Assembly: GCF_021462225.1 (NCBI RefSeq)
Contig: NC_061813.1
Span: forward strand, 23,646,442-23,710,441
Origin: Girardinichthys multiradiatus
Taxonomy: Eukaryota > Chordata > Actinopteri > Cyprinodontiformes > Goodeidae
DNA length: 64,000 bases
Direction: 5' to 3'
Positions 1 through 47,300 of the stretch are shown here, in pieces. Each line of letters begins with the position of its first letter. Positions within the stretch are counted from its first letter, which is position 1. The translations under genes and the position numbers were made by a program. Under the pieces are notes generated by a model. The model saw only the letters and a list, made by a program, of their open reading frames with translations. It was not told where the DNA came from and searched no databases.

Positions 1-1334
1 CAAATGACCAAAAACGACCCAAGACCAAATGACCAAGGTTCTGACTGACTTATGAACCTCACTGACCTGACAATGATAACCTGACACTTTTCCAGACTGG
101 ACGGACCCAAAAGACAACACCTGCCAGCACATTGCAGGCAGGGCAATTCAAAGTGCTTTAAATTATAAAAATACAAAATCCTAAAAACCATCAAGTGGAT
201 GTTCATGACAGCGTGTGTGTGAATGGGAATGACTGATTTCATTAAAGAGCATCTTTGGGGGACTTTAAAAGCACTAATAAAGGTCTGACGTTCTAATGAT
301 CATTGCCAAACCTTTACCTCTATAAGGTTTCCAGAATTTTTCCAAAATCATATAAAGATAGTAAAGGTTCTACCGGAACTGAAATACTGATAAACATAAG
401 AAAGCTCATAGACCTGTCTTTAATTTTCCTGAAATTCTTTTACAAAGAGAGTAATTAAATGTATTGTGTGGCCAATGTTTGTCCATTTTGTCTGTCTATT
501 TTTGTGAAATGTTTGTTTTATGTTATGTAAAACTTAGGGTATATGTGCATGATAATAATTAAAGCCTATAAGTGCAAGTCTGATCTTCAACAGTACAATA
601 ATATTAGGTCAATTTTTATGGTGAAACAAAAGGATTTTAACAGATGTTTGGACTTTTTCCAGTCAGGTTCAGAATGATCAAATTAGATAAAAAAAATTCC
701 TCCTTAACAAAATTACTGGACAGAATTACTATTCCTGAAATTGAGAAAACTTTAGTTACTTGAAATAAATACAAAGTGTGATTAAAAAGGGAAGAGCTAT
801 AGATGACTGAAACAGTACAGGTGTGTTTATAAAACTGGGTAAAAACTGGGTAATTTCCTAAACTAAGATCATAAGACATAACATGCTCTTTATTTTTGTG
901 TTCATCAATTTTATTAAGCCTTCTAAACTGATGAGGAGTGAGTTTTGTTTTTAGAACTAATGAAACCTAAACTAAACCAAGCATTATTAAAGTAATAGCA
1001 GCTAACAGAAATAGTAACCTCATTTTTAAATATAATGAGGACTTACTGCATTTAATACAAAATAGATTAGAATAGATGCATCTAAATAAAACTAAATTAG
1101 AATAGATTATTCAGAGCTGTTATAATCTTGCTGATGAATAGCAAAAAAAATTTGTTATGGAACCAGATGATTAAAAGAGAGCAACGTTATCCTGGCCAAA
1201 GAGAAACATTTGCAGGAAAGATCTAATTACCGGTAAATATTATTTAACCTTGTCTATCGTGACACCATACAGGGTTTTATCAACATCTTGGACAGCACAT
1301 ATTATGTATGGAAAGAAATAAAATAAAGGTATAA
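1..1334. other. AT-rich non-coding stretch, no gene recognised
   Basis: I see no supportable coding region, splice-site-flanked exon or complete mobile element here. Positions about 135-175 (a GGCAATTCAAAGTGCTTTA-like string) resemble the 3' tails of fish L2-type LINEs, but the match is short. The stretch lies just left of the retroviral remnant and could include lost or unrecognisable 5' parts of it. Confidence 0.5.
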
Positions 1335-1976
1335 TTGGAAGCACAATGGAAAAATGCAGAGTTATTACTGAAATTATTAGATGCTGTGCTCTTACCAGCT
1401 AAATTAGCTGAGGGTAAATGTTTCAAGATTGACCTGAAAACACACTGTAGCTATCACCCCCAAAGTGCAGGGTTGGTAGAAAGAACAAATGGGACAATTA
1501 AAAGTAAGCTTAAGAAGTCAATGGAAGAAACAAAAAGAAATTGTGTTGAATGTTTAGATATATTAAAACTTAATATAAGGATAACCCCATCAGCTCAGGG
1601 TGAATTAACACCTTTTGAAATAATACATGGCAGACCTTATTAAATTCCTGATCTCAAAGATCCACAACAAGAGGCAACGTTAACAGATTACATGATGAAG
1701 GCATTACAGCTTAGAGACATACAAAATGCTAATAATCTGCCAAATGATGTTTTTGAAGCCCTACAGGTTCCTGGTGACGTGAAAGAAGGTTACTGGGTGC
1801 TGATTAAGACCATTAAGAAGAAAATGTGGTCTGATCCAAAGTGGGAGGGTCCATTCCAAATGTTATTGACAACTCCCACTGCTGTGAAAATCCAAGAGGG
1901 GGCTACTTATACAAAGTACACTGTAAGAGGTGAGCCTGTCAGTCTTTCCACTCAGGCTGGAAATGATAAAGCCTGA
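1335..1976 (+). pseudogene. retroviral integrase C-terminal half (pol remnant)
   Basis: The frame shows the integrase signature HCSYHPQSAGLVER followed by a TPFEIIHGRPY-type motif, then the C-terminal DNA-binding region with a WVLIKT..W.GPFQ pattern. These are the conserved end of the catalytic core and the C-terminal domain of gammaretrovirus-like integrases. The frame is continuous from 1335 to 1976 except for one in-frame TAA at 1641-1643. Residues upstream of the HCSYHPQ motif are degenerate, and the N-terminal zinc finger and first catalytic acidic residues are absent. It is non-functional as it stands. Confidence 0.85.
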
Positions 1977-1987
1977 CTACAAAGGGG

Positions 1988-3017
1988 TTGTCGCCATCTA
2001 GTGGAGGCTTCGTCTCAATGTCAGTGAAGAAACCAACGATCTTTACAGAGTTTAAACAATTTAATGTTACAACTCCTGTATCCAACTATGTGGAGCTTCT
2101 TGCAGGTTCCTATTTTTCTCATTGTGTCGTGGGCACCGGTTCCATCCCAGTGGGGACTATTCCAATGCGTATGTGTAACATGACTTACTATTATTCTTTA
2201 CACCAAGCTGGACCAGGGGGAAAGGTCCATGATCTAAAGGGCACTTATGCAATAGATGGATTTCACTGGGTGTGTGGAAATGCCATTTATTTGCAGTTGC
2301 CTCCAAGTTGGAGTGGTGTTTGTGCACCTGTTTATGTCACTGATCACATTTATGTCATTTCAGTTTAACCTTCCCTAAAGAGGGAACTCATCCGTGTGAA
2401 GCACAATGAGGAATTCAAGCATAGATCAACAAGAAATAAGATTTTGCTAAGTTTAGGAAAGAACATGCTTAGATTAGAAACTATAGATTATCGACTGGGA
2501 CGCTTTGTTAATGCAACCAGAATCGCTCTTACAAGACTATCAACAGAAGTCACAGCTCTTCGAACCATGGTGTTGCAGAACAGGATGGTTTTCGACCTGC
2601 TGACGGCCTCGGTTGGGGGGGGGGGGGTTGTGCTCTCCTGAACGAGACCTGCTGCACTTACATCCCTGATGAGACCAACGCCAAAGATGGACACACAGTG
2701 AGCGATGCTATACGCCAATTAAATGAAATTAAAAGGGGTATGCAGCAGGAGGTCCATCCCGGCCGAGGAAGCCTTTCTTCGTAGCTTACTTCTGGACCGT
2801 GGTGGCAACTGCTTTTGAAAATCATGACCCCTGTCATCGCTGTGTTATTGTTGTTTGCCTTTTTACTCTGTGTGTTATTCCCTGTATCAGAGCAATGATA
2901 TTAAGGATGGTTGGAGGAATTTTTGATACAATGTTGTCCCAGGATTATCGGCTTCTGGACAAGAACCAAGACTATGATGACACTTTGGAGAAGTCACTAA
3001 ACTTAACAATAGTTTAA
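1988..3017 (+). pseudogene. retroviral envelope remnant (short SU piece, TM piece, membrane anchor and tail)
   Basis: The 1988-2368 frame has the cysteine- and tryptophan-rich C-terminal part of a surface subunit and ends in an in-frame stop. The transmembrane-subunit frame (2396-2641) has a heptad-like region followed by LQNRMVFDLLTA, the position of the immunosuppressive-type helix. A 13-G tract at 2615-2627 shifts the frame, and the CX6CC disulphide motif lies in another frame at 2629-2655. A hydrophobic anchor and cytoplasmic tail follow at about 2820-3017 after a further frame change. The surface subunit is much shorter than normal, so most of env is deleted. It cannot encode an intact envelope protein. 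Confidence 0.8.
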
Positions 3018-3103
3018 TGTTTAATGAGGTGTATACATAAAGCTTTTTGGAAGTGAATACATGGATGTGTTATTAAACTAATCAATAATAAACTGGAGGG
3101 AAT

Positions 3104-3517
3104 TGTTGGAAAAAAAAGTATAAAAATTATCATTGTTCAGTTCAAACAAGGTTTATGTTTTAAGTTTTACTCTAGTGAAGATGATTCCTGTGATTGGTTT
3201 TAGTGTGGACAAAGGGTTTGTGGAAAGTTAATGTGGTCTGGAGTGGATCACTCTCTGGACATGACATGCTTATGCCATATATGGGAATGACTACTTTTTA
3301 TGTTGAAATCTCTGTAAGAATTGGCTGAACCAATTCCCACTTTTTACTTGTAAGAATGTGAGTTGTAAATAAAAGGCTGGTGCAAGGACTTCTTCGTTTG
3401 TGAGAAGGAAGTCGCTGTTCGGCAGAGGACTGTCTCTCCCTTGCAAGTCAAAGTTACTTGGTTCATTTGTGTCTTTAATTACACTTGTCTGTATTTATCA
3501 GCTTTTTACCTCTAACA
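3104..3517 (+). repeat. retroviral 3' LTR (solo right-hand copy)
   Basis: The LTR begins TGTTGGA and ends TCTAACA, an imperfect terminal inverted repeat with the canonical TG...CA ends. It follows the purine-rich tract AAACTGGAGGGAATT, a likely polypurine primer. A polyadenylation signal AATAAA lies at 3368-3373, followed by a GT/T-rich stretch, as expected at the R/U5 border. Length is 414 bp. No matching 5' LTR is present in the window. Confidence 0.8.
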
Positions 3518-3539
3518 TTAAGTGGTAAAAACCATGCAT

Positions 3540-3612
3540 CATTTTTTTTCTGCTTTCAATTATGCACTTCTCTGTGTTGGTCTATCACATAAAATCCCAA
3601 TAAAATGAATGA
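3540..3612. repeat. Tc1-like transposon terminal fragment
   Basis: The string GTGTTGGTCTATCACATAAA and the following AATCCCAATAAAAT recur at other Tc1-like ends in this window (for example near 15640, 37030 and 39100). Only one terminus is present. It falls in the presumed 3' UTR of gramd1c. Confidence 0.6.
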
Positions 3613-3626
3613 TTAGTGCATGTTAG

Positions 3627-31500
<27,874 letters not shown>

Positions 31501-31929
31501 CACCTCCAGGGAGGTAACACCTCACTGATGACGCTTTAAGACAGCTAGTTAAAGCCTCCAAACTACCCTTTACTTCTCATTAACCAGTCCTCTAGGAGGG
31601 CGGGCTGGTTCCTATAACCCATTGGTTGTGGCTTGCAAAGTTATGCCCAGTTTTAAAAGGAAATCAGTTGAGTAAGTGATTTTTTTCATTAGTATGTTTA
31701 TATCACACTGAGCTTATGTAGGAATATATATATCTAAACACTTACAATTGGCATATTTAGGTTAAACAAATTTAATAATAATCACAGAATCAGCTCTACA
31801 TTTAAAGAAAAAAGTGTTTTCACTGCGTTGCTACCAAAGGGTTTGTATTCTGGTGTGGTAGCATCATGCAGAAATACCAGTCTAGCAGCATATTAACAAT
31901 CAAGGAGGTTCAACAAAACACTCAACACC

Positions 31930-32488
31930 TTGTTTTTTTTCCTTGTCATGATTTAATACTTTAAGATTGTTATGATTACACAGTTGGACTTTCACACAGC
32001 AAAATACACAGCACTACACAACCTGAAATACAACCATAAAAACATCAACAAAAAAAAAAAAAAACAGCAGCGAAAACAAAAAAATAAATAAATAGACTGA
32101 TCTTCTTAAATTTATATTCAATACTCTTCTGTACAGTGGGTCTGAATTACAATACATTGACGAACAATTTTCAGGAAAAGCAACACACCTACACAGAAAT
32201 CATGTAAACAGAAAAAGGAAGTAACACACACATTAACTTTCATATATACACGCACACCGTCAGTGACCATTTCAGAGGATCCAGAGTGAGCCTATATGAG
32301 GCGCCAAATAATGAATACAGTACATCTTTCTCTTTTTACCTCCACAATAAGTTTCACACACACTCGCACACTTGCAGGTTCACCCACAAAGGATCACAGG
32401 GAGGAAAACACACAATGTCTGAGAATACACGGAGGTGGAATGTGCTCGGCGGTGGAGAGATGGAAAGACTGGAAGGGGCGGTGTGAGC
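31930..32488 (-). other. atp6v1a: atp6v1a 3' UTR
   Basis: This follows the atp6v1a stop codon on the minus strand. A variant polyadenylation signal ATTAAA is found in complement near 31950. An A-run at about 32046-32064 reads as a T-run in the transcript. No other gene is supported. Confidence 0.45.
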
Positions 32489-39487
<6,999 letters not shown>

Positions 39488-40599
39488 CTTCACTGGTTAG
39501 TATCCTGAATAGAATAAGAAGAGTGGGGAAAACATTAAAAACTACGTTAAAATGAATTACAGATCTGTTGATTAAATTTATTCTGTCAAAAAAACAAAAG
39601 AAAAACAGATTCTGACTGAATTACGAAAATCACCCATCTTCTGAAAATAACAGCAATCAAAGACAAATATATATAAAACAATATAGCATCTCCCTGTCTT
39701 GGCAGCTTTTCTGTCATTTTCCTTAACTCCATTTACAACATTTATGGTTAAATCCTTTGCTGTAGAGCACAGGCAGCAGCAGCCCAAGCTGTCAGCAGTC
39801 GTGACAAACCCATCCCCCAATGCAGCCGACTCCACACAGTTAACTTCTGCTTTACAACAACCAAATGCATGAATGAGTCTGCCTTAAACAAGTAAACATG
39901 TTGAGATTGTTCAGTTCTTTGCACCCGCTGTTTCTTGCTCTCCCTGTGTCCTTTTGTGCCCTTCTTATTCTTACTGATGCACACATCTACCTTCCTGCCT
40001 GGCTGCTCCAACCATCTGGGCATGAGTAAAGCAGCGCCACCAAAAGACCAGCAGGAGAACTGCAACGATCAAAGCTAGGGAGTCACTGTGCTTCTCTGAT
40101 GTCTATTAGCCTGAAATAAACTCCACAAAAAAGCTAAACTTAAATGTAAAGAAACTAATCAACAGAATATTGTATTTTGTCTAGCTTAAGGATAAACTGA
40201 GCTCATGGATATGAATAAACCTGGATAAACCCCATGGATATGTATCAGAATCTGTCTAAATGGGTTGTGAAAATGTCTCCCAGCATACAGTTAGATGAAA
40301 AGGTACGTTGCTTCATCAATGCCTGCACAAGAGGACAAAATCCATCTGCTTAAATAGAAATACAATTATGCAAACATCCAATATTACATCATTTCATCTC
40401 TTCATTTATTTCCTTAATCATATGGTTTGGAGCACAAAAGAAGAAAAAACAAAACTGGAAGGACAACAATATTCAAATCGAAGAATGACATGGCAGTGAT
40501 AAAGTTCAAATGGAGCATCAGAATGGGGAAGAAAGGGGATTTAACTTTAAAAATAACATGACTGTAGGTGCCAGGTGAGTATTTGATAAACTGCCGATG

Positions 40600-40835
40600 T
40601 GCTAAACAAATTATTTTTCATGTTTTTTTTTCACGATTTTGTGCAACTAAGCATCGGTTAATCGTCATAACCCACCGGAGTAATGTTGCTGACCATGTTC
40701 ATCTCCTGATGGTTACTTCCAGCAAGATAATGCACCTGGTCACAAAGTTCAAATCATCTCAAACCGATTCCTTGAACATGAAAATGAGTTAACTGTACTT
40801 CAGTGGCCTCCACAGTCGGATTGTCAATCATAGTT
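40600..40835 (+). pseudogene. Tc1-like transposase fragment (catalytic core)
   Basis: One plus-strand frame at about 40714-40822 reads YFQQDNAPGHKVQIISNRF and then LTVLQWPPQSD. This is the region around the second catalytic aspartate of Tc1-like transposases up to the start of the third motif. The flanks are too diverged to find ends. It lies in the 5' intron of atp6v1a. Confidence 0.75.
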
Positions 40836-42006
40836 TGTCTTTGGGACGACTTTTTGCACGATAAACTATTTTCAAACTTAATTCCTTTTTTAAACTCAGC
40901 TTAAGTATCACTACAAGACATCTCATATCATCATGTGCTCCAGATCTACATAAACTAGTCTAGAAGTCTCTTTTCAAAGTCCTGTTAGGCTCCATTACAT
41001 GGTATAGCCTTGTTGCAAACCTGGTAATAAGCTTTCTATAGCACCTCGCCAGTCTTTACAAATAAAATGTAAATTCTGATAAGGCCGTTCAAATAAAGCC
41101 ATTTTCTCATAAACTAGATGTATGATCTATGAAACAAGACTTCGACCTTCACTGGGTCACATGATTCTGGCACATGACTGGCCTTCCACACTGTTTTAAG
41201 GAAGTGGAAAATGATCATAGACTGGGAAATACACATTTTAGCTGTGTGGAAACTCTGGAGAGGCCACCCGACAATAGTTGATCCACAGAAAATGATCATT
41301 ATCCACAATGAGTTGAATAATCAATAATTGTTTGAAAAAAGGGAAAAATATCTCCTGCTGTCCAATTTTGCATATTAGGAAAAGTTGTTTACCAGGTAGG
41401 GATGAGTATAGTTTGTTTTTTTTTAGGTCTGGTATGCTGTAGGCAAGGGACCAGGCAGAAATAGGCTCATAGATGTTACATAGGTGAGACAGTCACATAG
41501 AACATTTGAACATGTTGATGTTAACTGCAAAGCACTGGAAAACAGGTAATACCCATAATCAGTCATTTATTTTGTTTTATCAAAGCAGACCCCTGAGTAA
41601 ACAGCAGATATTTGAATGCTAAAAAGAAAGCATATATCTCCAGCTTGGATCTGAGCTGTGACTTCAGCGCTGTCGGACAGGTTTTCTCGAAATTATGACT
41701 ATCTAGATTTATTTACACTGCAGGGAGAGTCTGTAATCCGACCGTGACATCAAAAATAAGAATATATCGGAACTGAACTTGATTCGTCTCAGTAAAACCC
41801 ATGTTAGTTAGTCTGTAACTGTATTTCGGTATCATACAAAATAATAGCAGGACGCCTCTGTCGGCCTGTTACAGAAAATTTGCTGCCTCTACCGTTTGTC
41901 GCTAAAGCAAAGCAAAGGAGTTTCATTTTAATACCCTCGCATAGCAAATACCCTCTGTTTCAAATAACAAAACCCCTGAAATCAAGATAAATAAATATAT
42001 TTTTAC

Positions 42007-42160
42007 CGTCTGGTCGTGAAGCGGTCGTTTTGTGTCTTGCCTCGAAAGAGAAAAGCTCGCGACTGCGGTGCGTGACAGCAGGCTGAGGTCAGCTGACTTC
42101 ATTCACTCGCCCGTTCGTTTTTTTTAACTGCAAAGCCCTGTCAACTGCCGCCATCTTGGA
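42007..42160 (-). promoter_or_regulatory. atp6v1a: atp6v1a non-coding exon 1 and promoter region
   Basis: On the minus strand GACCAGACG is followed by GTAAAAAT, a plausible donor at 42007. The sequence upstream contains AAGATGGCGGCAGT, typical of housekeeping-gene starts, and several CpGs. An acceptor (CTAACCAG, near 39495) precedes the coding ATG, so at least one 5' UTR intron is expected. The exact start is not visible. Confidence 0.6.
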
Positions 42161-42654
42161 TCCACCCCCGTACAAGCGATGGGAATTAACTGTCCTTTTT
42201 TAGGATTCGGATTATTTGGCTCAACTCACCAACAATGTTCGGATATTTTGGTTTCCACGTGCCTTTTTGTTTAGTACTGCTTTTTAGATGTTATAATTGC
42301 CCATATTCATATGTTTGATTACTATTTTTGCACAAAAACATCCATTACTAAGGCAAAACCTAGCTTCTTTAGTGAGGAGCTGGCTTCCATTGTTTATGTA
42401 ATGAACCGAAACACGAAGCCGACTCTGTCATGAACGGCACAGGGACCAATGCAGCGCTTCAAGGAGCGAGCGACTGTGGAAGTCCATTTATGCCATTTAA
42501 ATAAAGAAAAAAATGCACATTATTTTATAGTTACGAGTTTTAAAGTCACACTTATGAGATTCAAAAACATAACTAAGAGACACAACATCAATAAATAGCA
42601 TACCATCAATTTTTAAATTCGCAATTTTTATGTTTTACTTTCAGAATCATGAAA

Positions 42655-43271
42655 TATCAGAATCAACTTTATTGCCAAGTTCGTACATACAAACAAGGAA
42701 TTTGACTCCGGTACACTTTGCTCTTTGGTTTTGTTTTTGTATTACAGAATATACATATTTACAATGTACAATATACACATATATAAATAAAAAGGTGCAT
42801 TTGCAACATCTGTATGCTGTTGTTTTGTACTCTATTGAATGTTCAACAGAGAAACAGCCTGGGGGAAGAAACTGTCTGTGTGGCGGCTGGTTTTAGTGAA
42901 CAGTGCTCTGTAGCGACGGCCTGAAGGTAAAACTCTGAACAGTTTATGTGCAGGGTGTGTGGGGTCTGCATAGATTTTAGCAGCTCTTTTCCTGACCCTA
43001 GACCTGTATAAGTCCTGGATGGAGGGAAGGTCAGCCCCGATTATTCTCTCTGCAGACCTGATTATTTGTTGCAGTCTGGACCTGTCCTGTTTTGTGGATG
43101 AGCCAAACCACACTGAGATGGATGAAGACAGGACAGATTGAATGATGGCAGTGTAGAAGATGACCAGCAGCTCCTGTGGAAGGTTGAACTTCTGGAGTTA
43201 CCTCAGGAAGTACAGTCTCTGCTGGGCCTTCTTTTGAACAGTGTCTATGTGTGAAGACCACACACATAGAC
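42655..43271 (-). mobile_element. 5'-truncated LINE 3' part (non-LTR retrotransposon)
   Basis: On the minus strand the frame at 43113-42832 reads WFGSSTKQDRSRLQQIIRS and then LPSGRRYRALFTKTSRHTDS, the C-terminal end of fish L2/CR1-like reverse transcriptases. The 3' tail (about 42655-42720) has the TTGGCAATAAAGTTGATTCT-type ending. It lies between the divergent genes atp6v1a and naa50. At its 5' end (43243-43271) is an 11-bp perfect foldback. Confidence 0.75.
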
Positions 43272-44324
43272 AAATATGTAAAAAATATTAAATTAAAAGT
43301 TGTAATTTTGACATTCTAAGTAAATGCTGGTTTGGCGTTTGAATAATTTCGACTGTAAAAGTCATAGGATTTAAACTGAAAATTTCAATTTATGAGTTCA
43401 TGATATTCTATAAAATAATGATTAGGAGAAACAAACAATCATGTTCCAAATCTTGATTGAGACTATGATTCATAATTCTGAATTTCAAATTTATAAAGAA
43501 AAAAAACAACTCCAAATTAACTTAAATGCATAAAAATAAATTTGGCACATTTAATAACTGCCTTCTGATTTAGTTTGGGTGGTAAATTTAAAAAAAGAAA
43601 AATTCTCCAGATATAATTAAAGACTCTCACTTATGGAATATTCTTGGACCAAACCGAATTGGTACAAGTTTCTGTGTATTCCACTAAACAGATGTCATTT
43701 ATTCTAAGTAGATATCAGTCTGTGCAGGTTTAAATAAATGTTCTAGCAAAAAAAGTTTTTTTTTTTTTATGTGGACTTGGCTTTATGTTATGTTAATTAT
43801 ATCAAAATTAATTGCATTACAGAATCACAAACAGATTTTCAATGCTTTTCGGCTTTTTAAATTAAGATTTTACGATATTTTACTAAACTACTACCGCCCA
43901 AAAAAAGCGGTTTCCATGTAACGTTGACTATTTTACCCTGATTTAAAACTCGTAGGCTGGTTTTAGTTGCATATCGAAAACTTACATAAAAGACCACTTT
44001 AAATTTAATCTTTGCCATAAATGAATAGTGACGTATGTTTTTATTTGTATAGTCTGGCTTATTACTATTTAAATATAATATCTCAGTCAGAACGGAACAC
44101 AGCCTAACAGGCTAGATTCAGGACATAATATATCTAGTGACGTAAGGGGTTCAGGGTTGACATTCTGCCGAGGTAGTGTGGCGGCTAAGCTAACTGAAAC
44201 CTTTGCTACATGTGGAGGGTAGAACGGGAGGCATCCCTGACCCTCACAGTTACATTTCTTAACTTTTACCCAACGCAACGCTCAAGTCCAGGCTAATCTG
44301 AAAAAGGGATAATATCTGTGTAAA
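43272..44324. promoter_or_regulatory. intergenic region upstream of naa50
   Basis: AT-rich up to about 44100 with no gene. The last 200 bp before the naa50 start become mixed in composition with a few CpGs and likely hold the promoter and 5' UTR. No TATA box at a sensible distance is clear. Confidence 0.4.
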
Positions 44325-47300
44325 ATGAAAGGGTGAGTCTAAGCTTTTTGAGTCACGAATATATAGCACGACTAAAGTTTTTCATGCCTGTATTTTTTTT
44401 TTTTTTTTTCTTAAAAGGGAGGCGGGCATGGGGGACGACGACGCAAACTAGCCCGCTGAACAGACTCTGTACGCGTTTTAGGGGGGATACGAACGACAAC
44501 ACTATCAGTGAAACAGCTCTGCTGCGGTTGTCTTTATCTTAAGCCGCTTTTCGGTTCGTTTCTATCGCTAACATGCTAAGCTAACCAGTTAGGTGCTACT
44601 AGTGGGAGGCTGAGTCAGTAAAGCCTCAACAGCGAAGCTAAGCTAAAAAGGCTGGACCTGGATCTCTGATCATTTCTGTGTTTGCTGCAAACTTCTTAAC
44701 AAAAGCAGCCAAATCACTGAACTAAATATTAAAACAGTTTGTACAGTCTGCGTATTTTAGTTGGAAAGTCACCAGTTCGTTAGCCCAACTTCAGCTTTCT
44801 AAGTGTAACTTGATCTGTCAAAGTAACAGAGGCTTGAAGTTTGGATTCGTTTACTGTGGTGCTCTTAATTATGCTATTTGTGGCCAAATTCTCAAATGAC
44901 ACAATGATAAGTAACACCGATCTTTGTTAATTAAGCAGGTGGGATTTAAGAAATGCTAATGTACATTCCTGGGAATACACACGTGACCAGGAGCCCTTTC
45001 TGGGTGTGCAGAGGTCCTATAAATACTACAGTAGAACCCTTACAGAGACAGTGGAGTTCTAGTTTAGTGTATCCTGCTCATAAAGCAAACCTAGGATACT
45101 TGCCATGTGGTTTAATCTGAAGCTACCAGTCAGACCTTTCTGTAAAATAAGTTAAACTCACTTTAGATGTAGTTTGTCACCTGTAACTCAACACATATTT
45201 GTCCATTTTGTAAACTCTTTTTTCCACCCCTTTTATAAGCACCTTTTAAATCAAATTCTACATAAAAGATGTATTAACACATTTGTATTTTATAATTAAT
45301 TCTATTCCATCCAGCCAGAGAGGGTTAAGAGAATATTTTAGGTACCCAGCAATTATGAAAAATATTGAGTTACTCAATCATCTTCTTGTGAAGGTATCTC
45401 TTGTAGAAGTAATCTGTAAGGCAGAAAAGTAAGACACAACCTTGCTACATTTTTGCACCTCTGTCAGCTATTTGACCGTTTTGCTCTTGTTCCAGTAGCC
45501 GGATTGAGCTGGGGGACGTTACGCCTCACAACATTAAGCAACTGAAACGCCTGAACCAAGTCATCTTCCCGGTCAGCTACAACGACAAATTTTACAAAGA
45601 TGTGCTGGAAGTTGGAGAGCTCGCAAAGCTAGGTGAGATAAGCTTCAGGAGATTCTCAAATTGCTGGTAGCTGAAAATATTGCATACAATGGATGATAAA
45701 TCTATGGAAAACATGATTTTCAGTAACTGTTGTGTTGCTGTGGTCAGCTTTTAGGACTGACTCTTCTTTCTTTGTCCATTTCTTCTTTTACGGTTTTCTT
45801 TTTTTAAAGCAGAACATCATATTGTGTCATAGCCATGAACAAGGAGGTGAGAGAAAATGAAAAAAACAAAGAAGCTGCCAGAGTCCTAAGAAAACCTATA
45901 ATTATAACCTTATAAGATTACCAAAAGGTGTGGCTTCTTGGAAAAAGATGGAGAAATTGAGGATTGTTGAAAACGTTTGCACTGTACAAAACAGATACAT
46001 CTAAAAAACAAAAAAACAAATGGAATATTGTAAAAAAAAAAAAAAAAGTTCAAGAAATTTTGTCACTCATTCTAGAAAATGGAAATCATATAGATTCATT
46101 AAACAGAGAAAAATATTTCAAGCCTTTATTACTGTAATTGCGATGAATATGGTTTACACATTATGAAAACCAAAAATTCAGTGCCTCAGAAAATTGGAAT
46201 ATTATTAAAATGAAGAAAAATGAATTCCTGTGTCCATGCAGAATGGTATGGAGGTGAATGGAAGCCCAGGTTGCTTTGATAGCAGCCTTCAGGTCATCTG
46301 CATTGTTGAGTCTGGTGTCTCTCATCTTCCTCCTGAAAATACTCCATAGATTCCCTCCGCATTCAGGTCAGATGAATTAGCTGGCCATGACACCACGGTC
46401 ATTGAATCAGATCCACCAAATTCTTGAGCATGTTTTTGGTTGACAATCCTCTCAAGGCTGCAGTTGTTTCTGATGCACTTCTTCCTACCACATTTTTTTC
46501 CTTTCACTCAACTTTCTATGAATATACTTGATGGCTTACTCTTCTTGTGGAGGGTGTCCATGGCTGTCTTCTGTACATCTGTCTAGTCAGCAGTCTTCCC
46601 CATGATTGTGTAGCCTACTGACCCAGAATGAGAGACCATTTAGAGGCTAAATAGACATTTGCAGGTGTTTTGAGTTAATTAGCAGATTAGGGTGTGGCAC
46701 CATGAGACTTCAATAATATTTAACGTTTTCACAATATTCACATTTTCTGAGACACAGAATGTTTTGATTTTTATTATCTGTGAGCCAGAATCGTCATATT
46801 GTTTTCTGTGTAAGGAATCTGTATATGAGTTTCACCTTCTGTAATGACTGGGGGGAAAAAATTAACTTTTTCACAGTAGTCTTGATTTTTGAGATGTACC
46901 TTTATTTCTATAAATTCCTAAATACCAACTGTTAAGTGTCCATACTTGAGGCAGCAAAGTATTTCATGGACCTTAGACTCTTTGATGTCTACTTTAATGT
47001 AGTAACCCTTGGTTTTTTTTGTATTCATCAATGTATTTCCCTGCTTGTCTATATGGTTTCAGCATTAGTTAAATTTTGCCTTGCAGCATACTTCAATGAT
47101 ATTGCAGTGGGGGCTGTGTGCTGCAGAGTGGATCACTCTCAGAACCAGAAGAGGCTGTATATCATGACACTCGGCTGTCTAGCTCCCTATCGTAGACTCG
47201 GAATTGGTAAGGAGCTCCATTCATGTGAAAATGCTGTAGGGGCACTTTTGGATTTTCTGTATAATATTTGAATTTATGCATTTATACCAGGTACAAAGAT

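Larger units (their letters stand above)
1335..3517 (+). mobile_element. 5'-truncated endogenous retrovirus remnant (integrase end, envelope, one 3' LTR)
   Basis: Read left to right, the block contains the C-terminal half of a retroviral integrase, a short envelope remnant with surface and transmembrane pieces, a short spacer, and one LTR. No gag, protease, reverse transcriptase or 5' LTR is visible, so the 5' half is missing. Every reading frame is broken by stops or frameshifts, so the copy is defective. The TM motif layout and integrase C-terminus resemble gamma/epsilon-type fish retroviruses; this is an inference from motif form only. It lies immediately beyond the 3' end of gramd1c, in the opposite orientation. 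Confidence 0.85.

Noticed and set aside
3104..3517. LTR as a promoter driving gramd1c
   Set aside because: The LTR is at the 3' end of the gene and points the other way, so it cannot act as its sense promoter.
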